DNA of 9,361 nucleotides, taken from assembly GCA_937893735.1 (NCBI GenBank), contig CALBGD010000310.1, forward strand, positions 1 to 9,361, written 5' to 3'. Each line of letters begins with the position of its first letter. Position 1 is the first letter of the stretch. A model generated the notes under the pieces. It was not told where the DNA came from. It saw only the letters and a list, made by a program, of their open reading frames with translations, and made no database searches. This document shows, piece after piece, positions 1 through 5,000 of this stretch. The stretch is from an uncultured Clostridia bacterium. Lineage in GTDB: Bacteria > Bacillota > Clostridia > Oscillospirales > Ruminococcaceae. The translations under genes and the position numbers were made by a program.

Positions 1-227
1 TGGCGCTCACTCCTGAGCAGAGGACGAAGCTCACGCGGCGGGTGCTGCTGCCCGGGTTCGTCTACGGCAGCGTGGAGCGCGGCGACAAACTCGGCGAGCT
101 GCTTTTCCTGATAGACGGGGAGGTCGTCGGTAGAGTTCCGCTGTTCGCGGACGGGAACATTGATGTTCCGCAGGAGGAACAGGGATTTTTCAGCAGACTG
201 CTCGAATGGGCAGGGATATACGTTTGA
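1..227 (+). CDS. D-alanyl-D-alanine carboxypeptidase, C-terminal fragment (DacF/DacB type)
   Basis: Partial gene: the 5' end lies outside the window, and the frame is open from base 3 to a TGA at 225-227 (74 visible residues). The visible part resembles the all-beta C-terminal domain of PBP5-type carboxypeptidases: a stretch with a conserved-looking Pro and Tyr, then Gly-Asp-Lys-Leu-Gly, a short beta strand, Asp-Gly-Glu-Val-Val and a Pro-Leu. It ends with a short helix-like tail containing Phe-Phe-Ser-Arg-Leu-Leu-Glu-Trp. These enzymes trim the terminal D-Ala from peptidoglycan stem peptides outside the membrane; the catalytic SxxK domain is not in view. The neighbour rluB supports the call, because dacB/dacF-type genes sit beside rluB in many Firmicutes. 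A GTG at 42 is internal and is not the start. The family call rests on a short fragment. Confidence 0.6.
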   Translation, partial: ALTPEQRTKLTRRVLLPGFVYGSVERGDKLGELLFLIDGEVVGRVPLFADGNIDVPQEEQGFFSRLLEWAGIYV

Positions 228-272
228 TTCCGCCCGGGAGGGCGTACATAATTCAGCGCTGTGAAGCACTGT

Positions 273-279
273 GGAAAGG
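273..279 (+). promoter_or_regulatory. Ribosome binding site of the rluB-type gene
   Basis: GGAAAGG lies 6 bases before the ATG at 286. It decides the start: an upstream in-frame GTG at 271 would add five residues but lies before this site and has no SD of its own. Confidence 0.7.
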
Positions 280-285
280 TTAGAT

Positions 286-1035
286 ATGGAAAAAGTAAGG
301 ATCCAGAAAATTATTGCAGACAGCGGAAGATGCTCCCGCAGAAAGGCGGAGGAGCTCATCGCGGCGGGACTTGTAACGGTGAACGGCAGACCCTGCTCCC
401 TCGGCGACAAGGCGGACCCGATGAACGACCTCATCAGGGTAGAGGGCGAGGAGATAGCCGCAGAGCGCGCCGAAAAGCGCTACATCATGCTGAACAAGCC
501 GCGCGGCTACGTTACGTCCATGGCTGACGAGATGGGCAGAAAGATAGCCTCCGACCTGCTGACGGACGTGCACGAGCGCGTTTACCCGGTCGGACGTCTC
601 GACAGGAATTCCGAGGGGCTGCTGATATTCACGAACGACGGCGAATTCGCCAACGACATCATGCACCCGTCAAGGCATGTTTCCAAGACCTACCGCGTTA
701 CGATAGACGGAATGGTGAACGAGGGTCAGCTCTCGCAGCTCATGTCCGGCGTGGAGCTGGACGACGGGGTAAAGACGCTCCCCTGCACGGTGGAGGTGCT
801 CTCGGAGGCCCCGGACAGGACCGTGCTCCGCTTCGTCATCAAGGAGGGCAGGAACCGCCAGATACGCCGTATGTGCTCGGCTGTCGGTCTGGAGGTAGGC
901 AGGCTTCGCAGAACGGCGGTCGGCGGTGTGAAGCTCGGAATGCTCAAGCCCGGCGAGTACCGCGACCTCACCAAGGAAGAGCTGCGTTCACTGCGCGCCG
1001 CTGTGGGAAAAACACAGAATAAACGCAGAAAGTGA
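286..1035 (+). CDS. rluB: 23S rRNA pseudouridine synthase, RsuA/RluB family
   Basis: Converts a specific uridine of 23S rRNA to pseudouridine (RluB acts at U2605 in E. coli numbering) and works in the cytoplasm on ribosome precursors. The product has 249 residues, normal for the family. Residues 4-50 form an S4 RNA-binding domain (the RIQKIIADSGRCSRRKAEELI region). The catalytic motif GRLDRNSEGLL is at 103-113 with Asp106 as the nucleophile. The substrate-loop element KTYRV is at 134-138, and the typical EGRNRQIRRMC motif is at 187-197, followed by VGRLRR and LKPGEYRDLT. The tail is basic. The ATG at 286 was chosen because GGAAAGG sits 6 bases upstream. It follows the carboxypeptidase gene by 58 bases with no obvious promoter, so co-transcription is likely. 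No GC-rich terminator is visible after it. RluB fits better than RluE or RsuA because of the family style and the dac neighbour, but the exact target base is inferred. Confidence 0.88.
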   Translation: MEKVRIQKIIADSGRCSRRKAEELIAAGLVTVNGRPCSLGDKADPMNDLIRVEGEEIAAERAEKRYIMLNKPRGYVTSMADEMGRKIASDLLTDVHERVYPVGRLDRNSEGLLIFTNDGEFANDIMHPSRHVSKTYRVTIDGMVNEGQLSQLMSGVELDDGVKTLPCTVEVLSEAPDRTVLRFVIKEGRNRQIRRMCSAVGLEVGRLRRTAVGGVKLGMLKPGEYRDLTKEELRSLRAAVGKTQNKRRK

Positions 1036-1050
1036 CGTAAGATAAAGGTT

Positions 1051-1092
1051 TATTGTCAAATCTGACAGCCTTGATTTGTGGATATTGTCAAA
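1051..1092 (+). repeat. Pair of 10-bp direct repeats upstream of the carboxyltransferase operon
   Basis: TATTGTCAAA occurs at 1051-1060 and again at 1083-1092, 32 bp apart, about three helical turns. The first copy also forms a small dyad, TGTCA (1054-1058) with TGACA (1063-1067). It lies 70-110 bp upstream of the promoter at 1160-1188 and could be a regulator site; no regulator can be named. Confidence 0.35.
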
Positions 1093-1159
1093 AAATTAAC
1101 CGCGATTTGAATTGTTTTTATTGCATAAGATAAAAAATGCAAAAATATCGGAATTTCGC

Positions 1160-1188
1160 TTGTTATTTTTTTTTCAATGTAGTATAAT
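1160..1188 (+). promoter_or_regulatory. Sigma-A-type promoter of the carboxyltransferase operon
   Basis: A -35 TTGTTA at 1160-1165 and a perfect -10 TATAAT at 1183-1188 are separated by 17 bp, inside an AT-rich intergenic region. Transcription would start near 1195 and leave a leader of about 70 bases. The rest of 1036-1264 holds an inverted repeat TTGCAT (1121-1126)/ATGCAA (1137-1142) and no credible gene beyond a weak upstream reading frame at 1224-1286. Confidence 0.75.
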
Positions 1189-1264
1189 TATTGTGGATAA
1201 ATTTTAATTAAGACGGTGAAGCTATGTCTGCACCGATCTCAATAGCAGGTATGGAGGAGAAAAA

Positions 1265-2590
1265 ATGGCGTTTTCAAAGACATTAGCTGAGATGGAACAG
1301 AACGTTCCTGACAGCGACGCAAGAAAAAGACTTACCGCCCTCTGCGACGAGGACACCTTTACGGAGCTTGACAAGTTCCTTTCGGCTGACGGCGCAGTGA
1401 GCAGTGTTGCAGCAGGCTTCGGCACCATCAACGGCGCGACTGTTTATGCCTATGCTCAGGACGTTTCCGTAAGAGGCGGCGCAGTAGACAAGAGCGCGGC
1501 TCTCAAGATCAGAAAGATCTACGAGCTCGCAGCGAAGAACGGCGCTCCTGTGGTTGCTTTCTTTGACAGCAAGGGCGGCGATATAAACGAGGGCATGGAA
1601 GTACTCGCTGACTACGGCGAGATCATCAAGGCTTCCGCGGCTATCTCCGGCGTAGTTCCGCAGATCGCAGTCATCAACGGCGTATGTGCAGGCGCGGCGG
1701 CAGTTATCGCTTCCATGGCTGACGTAACTATCATGACCGAGAAGGCTGAGCTGTTCCTTAACGCTCCGTTCAACACACCCGACGGCAAGCTCGAGGGCGC
1801 AGGCAAGGCTGCAAACGCAGCTAAGTCCGGCGTTGCCGACATCGTTGCAAAGGACGACGCAGACGCTGTTGCAAAGGCTAAGAAGCTGGCGGCTATCCTT
1901 CCTGCAAACAATATCTCCCTCGCAGGCAACGATGATTTCGCAGACAACGACGCAGCGGTTACAGCTAACCTTAAGTCCGCTGACCTCGTTTCCGCGCTCA
2001 CTGACAAGGGCTCCGTCGTAGAGCTCGGCGCTGAGTTCGGCACCGCCGCATACACAGCTTTCGCAAGCATCAACTGGGGCACCGTTGCAGTTGTCACCAC
2101 CGACAAGGCAGCTAAGCTCACAGCCGCTGACTGCGCAAAGATCGCAAGATTCGTTCAGCTCGCTGACGTATTCTCTATCCCGGTAGTTACAGTTGTGAAC
2201 ACCGAGGGCTTCGAGCCGTCCAGCGGCGCAGAGCTCGCAGGCTCCGTGCGCGACGCAGCTAAGCTGGCTCAGGTTTACGCTTCCGCTACCACCACCAAGA
2301 TCAACCTTATCACGGGCAAGGCTTTCGGCGCAGCTTACGCAGCATTCGACAGCGCTGACATCACCTACGCATGGGAGAACGCAGCTATTGCTCCTATGAG
2401 CCCCGAGGCTGTAAAGGTATTCATGGGCGGCGAGGCAGACACCACTCCGTTCAAGGCTGCTTCCCTTGGCATGATCGACGGCGTTGTTGCTGTTGAGGAC
2501 ACCAAGCAGGCTGTTGCGACAGCAGCTGATCTCTGCTCCAGCAAGAGAGTTGTCGCTCCCACCAGAAAGCACGTTAATTTCGTATTTTAA
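1265..2590 (+). CDS. Divergent acyl-CoA carboxyltransferase subunit (12S-like, crotonase fold)
   Basis: Probably the subunit that exchanges a carboxyl group between carboxybiotin and an acyl-CoA, as in the 12S subunit of transcarboxylase or the alpha subunit of decarboxylases such as MmdA. The 441 residues are shorter than the roughly 500-520 usual for the family. Both crotonase-type halves are visible. The N-terminal half has GFGTINGATVYAYAQD at 51-66, GGAVDKSAALKIRKI at 71-85, DSKGGDINEG at 101-110 (canonical DSGGARIQEG) and GVCAGAAAVIASMAD at 139-153 (canonical GPCAGGA). The C-terminal half has NTEGFEPSSGAELAG at 312-326, KAFGAAY at 352-358 (canonical KAYGGAY), an AW..AAIA..SPEAV segment around 369-383, and a final RKHVNF like KKHGNI. 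Glycines of the signature motifs are partly replaced by Ala. The ATG at 1265 follows GGAGG at 1253-1257. The gene is rich in Ala and strongly codon-biased. The fold call is firm; the acyl-CoA substrate is not known. Confidence 0.8.
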   Translation: MAFSKTLAEMEQNVPDSDARKRLTALCDEDTFTELDKFLSADGAVSSVAAGFGTINGATVYAYAQDVSVRGGAVDKSAALKIRKIYELAAKNGAPVVAFFDSKGGDINEGMEVLADYGEIIKASAAISGVVPQIAVINGVCAGAAAVIASMADVTIMTEKAELFLNAPFNTPDGKLEGAGKAANAAKSGVADIVAKDDADAVAKAKKLAAILPANNISLAGNDDFADNDAAVTANLKSADLVSALTDKGSVVELGAEFGTAAYTAFASINWGTVAVVTTDKAAKLTAADCAKIARFVQLADVFSIPVVTVVNTEGFEPSSGAELAGSVRDAAKLAQVYASATTTKINLITGKAFGAAYAAFDSADITYAWENAAIAPMSPEAVKVFMGGEADTTPFKAASLGMIDGVVAVEDTKQAVATAADLCSSKRVVAPTRKHVNFVF

Positions 2591-2600
2591 TTAAAACATA

Positions 2601-2606
2601 GAGAGG
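2601..2606 (+). promoter_or_regulatory. Ribosome binding site of the biotin carrier gene
   Basis: GAGAGG lies 8 bases before the ATG at 2615, inside the 24-base gap after the carboxyltransferase stop. No promoter fits in this gap, so translation is from the operon message. Confidence 0.7.
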
Positions 2607-2614
2607 TTTTTGAA

Positions 2615-2977
2615 ATGAAAAGATACACCATCACTGTAAACGGCAATGCTTACGATGTAACTGTTGACGAGGCTGACGGCTCCGCAGCTCCCGTTGCTGC
2701 TTCCGCTCCCAAGAAGGCTGCTCCCGCAAAGAAGGTTGCCGCTCCCGCAGGCGCACAGGGCAACGCACAGGTAAACTGCCCGATGAACGGCACTATCGTT
2801 GATGTTAAGGTAAAGGTCGGCGATAAGGTTACAAACGGCACTGTTATCGCAGTTCTCGAGGCTATGAAGATGGAGAACGATATCGTATCCGACAGGGACG
2901 GCGTTGTTGCTTCCATCAACGTATCCAAGGGCGACAGCGTAGAGACCGGAGCACTGGTTGCTACATTAAACGCATGA
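2615..2977 (+). CDS. Biotin carboxyl carrier protein (1.3S-like)
   Basis: A 120-residue swinging-arm protein. The biotin domain spans about 54-120. The biotin attachment motif EAMKMEND is at 82-89, so Lys85 is the biotinylated residue, 35 residues from the C-terminus as is standard. The N-terminal 20 residues (MKRYTITVNGNAYDVTVDE) match the start of transcarboxylase 1.3S and decarboxylase gamma/BCCP-type carriers. A flexible Ala/Pro/Lys linker (about 23-50) joins the two parts. The Met-Lys-Met form separates it from lipoyl domains, which usually have other residues beside the Lys. It lies between the two carboxyltransferase genes, 24 bases after one and 16 before the other, and would carry CO2 between them after modification by a biotin ligase encoded elsewhere. 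No biotin carboxylase is fused to it or adjacent. Confidence 0.9.
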   Translation: MKRYTITVNGNAYDVTVDEADGSAAPVAASAPKKAAPAKKVAAPAGAQGNAQVNCPMNGTIVDVKVKVGDKVTNGTVIAVLEAMKMENDIVSDRDGVVASINVSKGDSVETGALVATLNA

Positions 2978-2981
2978 TTCA

Positions 2982-2987
2982 AGGAGA
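2982..2987 (+). promoter_or_regulatory. Ribosome binding site of the 5S-like gene
   Basis: AGGAGA, within AAGGAGAG at 2981-2988, is about 6 bases before the ATG at 2994 and supports that start. Confidence 0.7.
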
Positions 2988-2993
2988 GCAGAA

Positions 2994-4397
2994 ATGGCAA
3001 AATTAAAGATTACTGAAACCGTTCTTCGTGACGCGCACCAGTCCCTGCTCGCCACAAGAATGTCCATGGACGATATGCGTCCTATCCTTTCCACAATGGA
3101 TAAGATCGGCTTCTATTCCGCAGAGTGCTGGGGCGGAGCTACATTCGACTCCTGCATACGCTTCCTCGACGAGGATCCGTGGGAGAGACTCCGCATTCTC
3201 AGAAAGGAAATGCCGAACACCAAGCTCCAGATGCTGTTCAGAGGACAGAATATGCTGGGCTACCGTCACTATGCGGACGACCTCGTTGAGTACTTCGTAC
3301 AGAAGTCCATCGCAAACGGTATCGACATTATCCGTATCTTCGACGCACTGAACGATATCCGCAACCTTGAGACTGCCATCAAGGCAGCAAAGAAGGAGCA
3401 GGGTCACGCTCAGGTCGCTATCTCCTATACTCTCGGCGAGGTATTCACTCACGAGTACTACATGAACTATGCTAAGCAGATCGAGAGCGCAGGCGCTGAC
3501 TCCATCTGCATCAAGGATATGGCGGCTCTGCTTACTCCCTACGAGGCTGAGAGCCTTGTCAAGGACCTCAAGAGCGCAGTCAATATCCCGATCCAGCTCC
3601 ACACACACTACACCTCCGGTCTTGCTTCCATGTGCATTCTGAAGGCTGTTGAGGCTGGCGTTGACGGCGTTGATACCGCTATGTCCCCGCTGGCTTTGGG
3701 TACTTCCCACGCTCCGACAGAGTCTATCGTTGCTACATTCCAGAGCACAGAGCACGACACAGGTCTTGACCTTGTAAAGCTCAACGAGGTAAGAGATTAC
3801 TTCATGAAGCTCCGCAAGAAGTACATCGACAGCGGTCTGCTCGATCCCTCCATGCTGGCTACAAACACAAACGCCCTTATCTATCAGGTACCGGGCGGAA
3901 TGCTGTCCAACCTGCTCTCTCAGCTCAAGCAGGCAGGCAAGGCAGACCAGCTTGAGGAGGTTCTCAAGGAAGTTCCGCGCGTTCGTAAGGATTCTGGCTT
4001 CCCGCCCCTCGTTACACCTACCTCCCAGATCGTCGGCACACAGGCTGTGTTCAACGTTATCATGGGCGAGCGCTACAAGACTGTTACCAAGGAGTTCAAG
4101 GGCCTCGTAAAGGGCGAATACGGCAGAACACCTGTCGCTATCGACCCCGAGTTCCAGAAGAAGATCCTCGGTGCAGAGGAGCCTATCACCTGCCGTCCCG
4201 CTGACCTCCTGAAGCCCGAGTTCGACGCAATGAAGGAAGAGGTTAAGCAGTACGTTGAGGACGCTTCCGTTGAGGACGTGCTCACTTATGCGATGTTCCC
4301 GAAGGTTGCTCCGAAGTTCTTCGAGAAGCGCCGCGACAGACAGGTCGGCATCGACGCAGAGCACGCTGACAAGACCAACAAGGTTCACCCCGTCTGA
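2994..4397 (+). CDS. Oxaloacetate/pyruvate carboxyltransferase (5S-like; PycB/OadA catalytic domain)
   Basis: Removes CO2 from oxaloacetate to biotin, giving pyruvate, or the reverse, as in the transcarboxylase 5S subunit and the carboxyltransferase domains of OadA and pyruvate carboxylase. The 467 residues form a TIM barrel plus a C-terminal helical domain. Visible motifs: ETVLRDAHQSLLATRM at 8-23 with metal-ligand Asp13; ECWGGATFD at 44-52; LFRGQNMLGYRHYADD at 81-96; FDALND at 116-121; ICIKDMAALLTP at 171-182 with the expected carbamylated Lys174; and LHTHYTSG at 202-209 with metal-ligand His203 and His205. The C-terminal conserved-carboxylase region follows, with PPLVTPTSQIVGTQAV at 337-352. 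OadA and PycB are about 590-600 residues because they end with a biotin domain; here that domain is absent and is supplied by the preceding gene. The gene is strongly codon-biased and is the last in the operon, before a terminator. Confidence 0.9.
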   Translation: MAKLKITETVLRDAHQSLLATRMSMDDMRPILSTMDKIGFYSAECWGGATFDSCIRFLDEDPWERLRILRKEMPNTKLQMLFRGQNMLGYRHYADDLVEYFVQKSIANGIDIIRIFDALNDIRNLETAIKAAKKEQGHAQVAISYTLGEVFTHEYYMNYAKQIESAGADSICIKDMAALLTPYEAESLVKDLKSAVNIPIQLHTHYTSGLASMCILKAVEAGVDGVDTAMSPLALGTSHAPTESIVATFQSTEHDTGLDLVKLNEVRDYFMKLRKKYIDSGLLDPSMLATNTNALIYQVPGGMLSNLLSQLKQAGKADQLEEVLKEVPRVRKDSGFPPLVTPTSQIVGTQAVFNVIMGERYKTVTKEFKGLVKGEYGRTPVAIDPEFQKKILGAEEPITCRPADLLKPEFDAMKEEVKQYVEDASVEDVLTYAMFPKVAPKFFEKRRDRQVGIDAEHADKTNKVHPV

Positions 4398-4419
4398 TTC
4401 TATTTTAAAATAGTCATTG

Positions 4420-4446
4420 ATCCCCTCGGTTATCCGGGGGGATTTT
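4420..4446 (+). terminator. Intrinsic terminator of the carboxyltransferase operon
   Basis: A 10-bp stem pairs 4420-4429 with 4434-4443 (one G-T wobble) around a TTAT loop and runs into a short T-run at 4443-4446. It begins 23 bases after the stop codon. A 12-bp AT palindrome, TATTTTAAAATA, lies just before it at 4401-4412. Confidence 0.8.
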
Positions 4447-4560
4447 GCATTGTAAAAAATGACGAAAGATATTTGAGCGTACTGTTGAAAGGGACACTTG
4501 CCATGTAACGGCGTGAAAACGCGTATGTGTGATTCTAATGCGGTATAAGAGCAAGACAGC

Positions 4561-4576
4561 CCGGAAACGTTTTCGG
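4561..4576 (+). promoter_or_regulatory. LacI/CcpA-type operator
   Basis: CCGGAAACGTTTTCGG is a 16-bp palindrome centred on CG at 4568/4569 with one mismatched pair (4564/4573). This is the shape of LacI-family operators. A second CG-centred copy, GTAACGTTTAC (4576-4586), lies 12 bp further on. Confidence 0.55.
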
Positions 4577-4629
4577 TAACGTTTACAAAGCAAATATATG
4601 ATTTTTCGGCACTTTGCACAAAGGAACGG

Positions 4630-4670
4630 TTACAAGGTGGTTACAAAACGGTTACAAAAAGAGGTTACAA
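4630..4670 (+). repeat. Four TTACAA direct repeats at 11/11/13-bp steps (response-regulator-like box)
   Basis: TTACAA occurs at 4630-4635, 4641-4646, 4652-4657 and 4665-4670, each preceded by GG to make GGTTACAA. The spacers are 5, 5 and 7 bp. Hexamers repeated about once per helical turn are the layout of binding sites for OmpR/PhoB-family response regulators (for example the B. subtilis PhoP box, TTAACA-like hexamers with about 5-bp spacers). Single extra copies occur at 4583-4588 and 4875-4880. The regulator is not in the window. Confidence 0.55.
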
Positions 4671-4798
4671 AGGTAATAAGATGTGCAAACAATTCTGCAA
4701 ACCCGCATAACTCGCGGATAATTTAAGTTAATAAAAAAACAAGTATTTTTTTATGCTGAGAAATCGTGCTGTTGTGATTATGTACAATCCATGAAAAT

Positions 4799-4812
4799 TG
4801 AAAACGTTTACC
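4799..4812 (+). promoter_or_regulatory. cre-like site (CcpA/LacI family)
   Basis: TGAAAACGTTTACC fits the Firmicute catabolite-responsive element TGWAANCGNTNWCA at every position except the last. It lies 34 bp upstream of the proposed -35 element, so it could act in either activation or repression. Confidence 0.6.
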
Positions 4813-4846
4813 TGATTTTCATGTGAAAAAAGTTATAAAAAGGGGC

Positions 4847-4875
4847 TTGAAAAATAAAATGATTTATGATAAACT
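4847..4875 (+). promoter_or_regulatory. Candidate promoter of the ABC importer operon
   Basis: A -35 TTGAAA at 4847-4852 and a -10 TAAACT at 4870-4875 (4 of 6 matches) have a 17-bp spacer. Transcription would start near 4882 and give a leader of about 120 bases. The weak -10 is consistent with an activated promoter. A TATAAA at 4834-4839 and another at 4900-4905 are alternatives with poorer -35 partners. Confidence 0.4.
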
Positions 4876-4954
4876 TACAAATGTAATCAAGGCGCGGCAT
4901 ATAAAAGCTCCAGACAGAGTAGAAATGCCGATGAGATCCTTGGTCAATAATCAG

Positions 4955-4968
4955 GTTCCTTCGGGAAC
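4955..4968 (+). other. Leader-RNA hairpin with UUCG tetraloop
   Basis: GTTCC (4955-4959) and GGAAC (4964-4968) enclose TTCG, the very stable C(UUCG)G hairpin type. It is 17 bases before the SD of the binding-protein gene and may protect or structure the leader. AGGTT (4953-4957) could instead pair with AACCT (4976-4980). Confidence 0.45.
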
Positions 4969-4985
4969 AGAATGAAACCTATTTT

Positions 4986-4991
4986 GGGAGG
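4986..4991 (+). promoter_or_regulatory. Ribosome binding site of the binding-protein gene
   Basis: GGGAGG lies 9 bases before the ATG at 5001, a strong site that fits a highly expressed lipoprotein. Confidence 0.7.
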
Positions 4992-5000
4992 AAAAAATCT

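Larger units (their letters stand above)
4447..5000 (+). promoter_or_regulatory. Long non-coding regulatory region before the ABC importer
   Basis: 554 bases with no credible gene on either strand; the long minus-strand frame that crosses it comes from the codon bias of the neighbouring gene. It holds two adjacent LacI-type palindromes (4561-4586), a four-copy direct repeat (4630-4670), an AT-rich dyad pairing 4731-4739 with 4746-4754, a cre-like site (4799-4812), a candidate promoter (4847-4875) and a leader hairpin (4955-4968). The density and spacing of these sites suggest that the importer is under more than one control. Confidence 0.6.

Noticed and set aside
231..244. CGCCC/GGGCG hairpin between the carboxypeptidase and rluB genes as a terminator
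   Set aside because: Only 5 bp with no T-tract after it; probably no more than a minor structure in a co-transcribed message.
1283..2572. A 429-codon open frame on the minus strand through the 12S-like gene (and similar ones at 3003-4619 and 5016-6242)
   Set aside because: They are in register with the sense genes and open only because TTA, CTA and TCA codons are avoided. They have no SD and no recognisable protein features.
1265..4397. Sodium-pumping oxaloacetate or methylmalonyl-CoA decarboxylase operon
   Set aside because: The membrane beta subunit and the small anchor subunit are absent from the operon, which is closed by a terminator; a remote beta subunit cannot be excluded.
4628..4670. 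GGTTACAA repeats as a CRISPR array
   Set aside because: Units are only 8 bases with 3-5 base spacers, far too short, and no cas genes are near; a regulator-binding array fits better.
4731..4754. ATAAAAAAA/TTTTTTTAT dyad as a terminator
   Set aside because: It has no GC pairs and no gene directly upstream; it is more likely an AT-rich or bent-DNA element.
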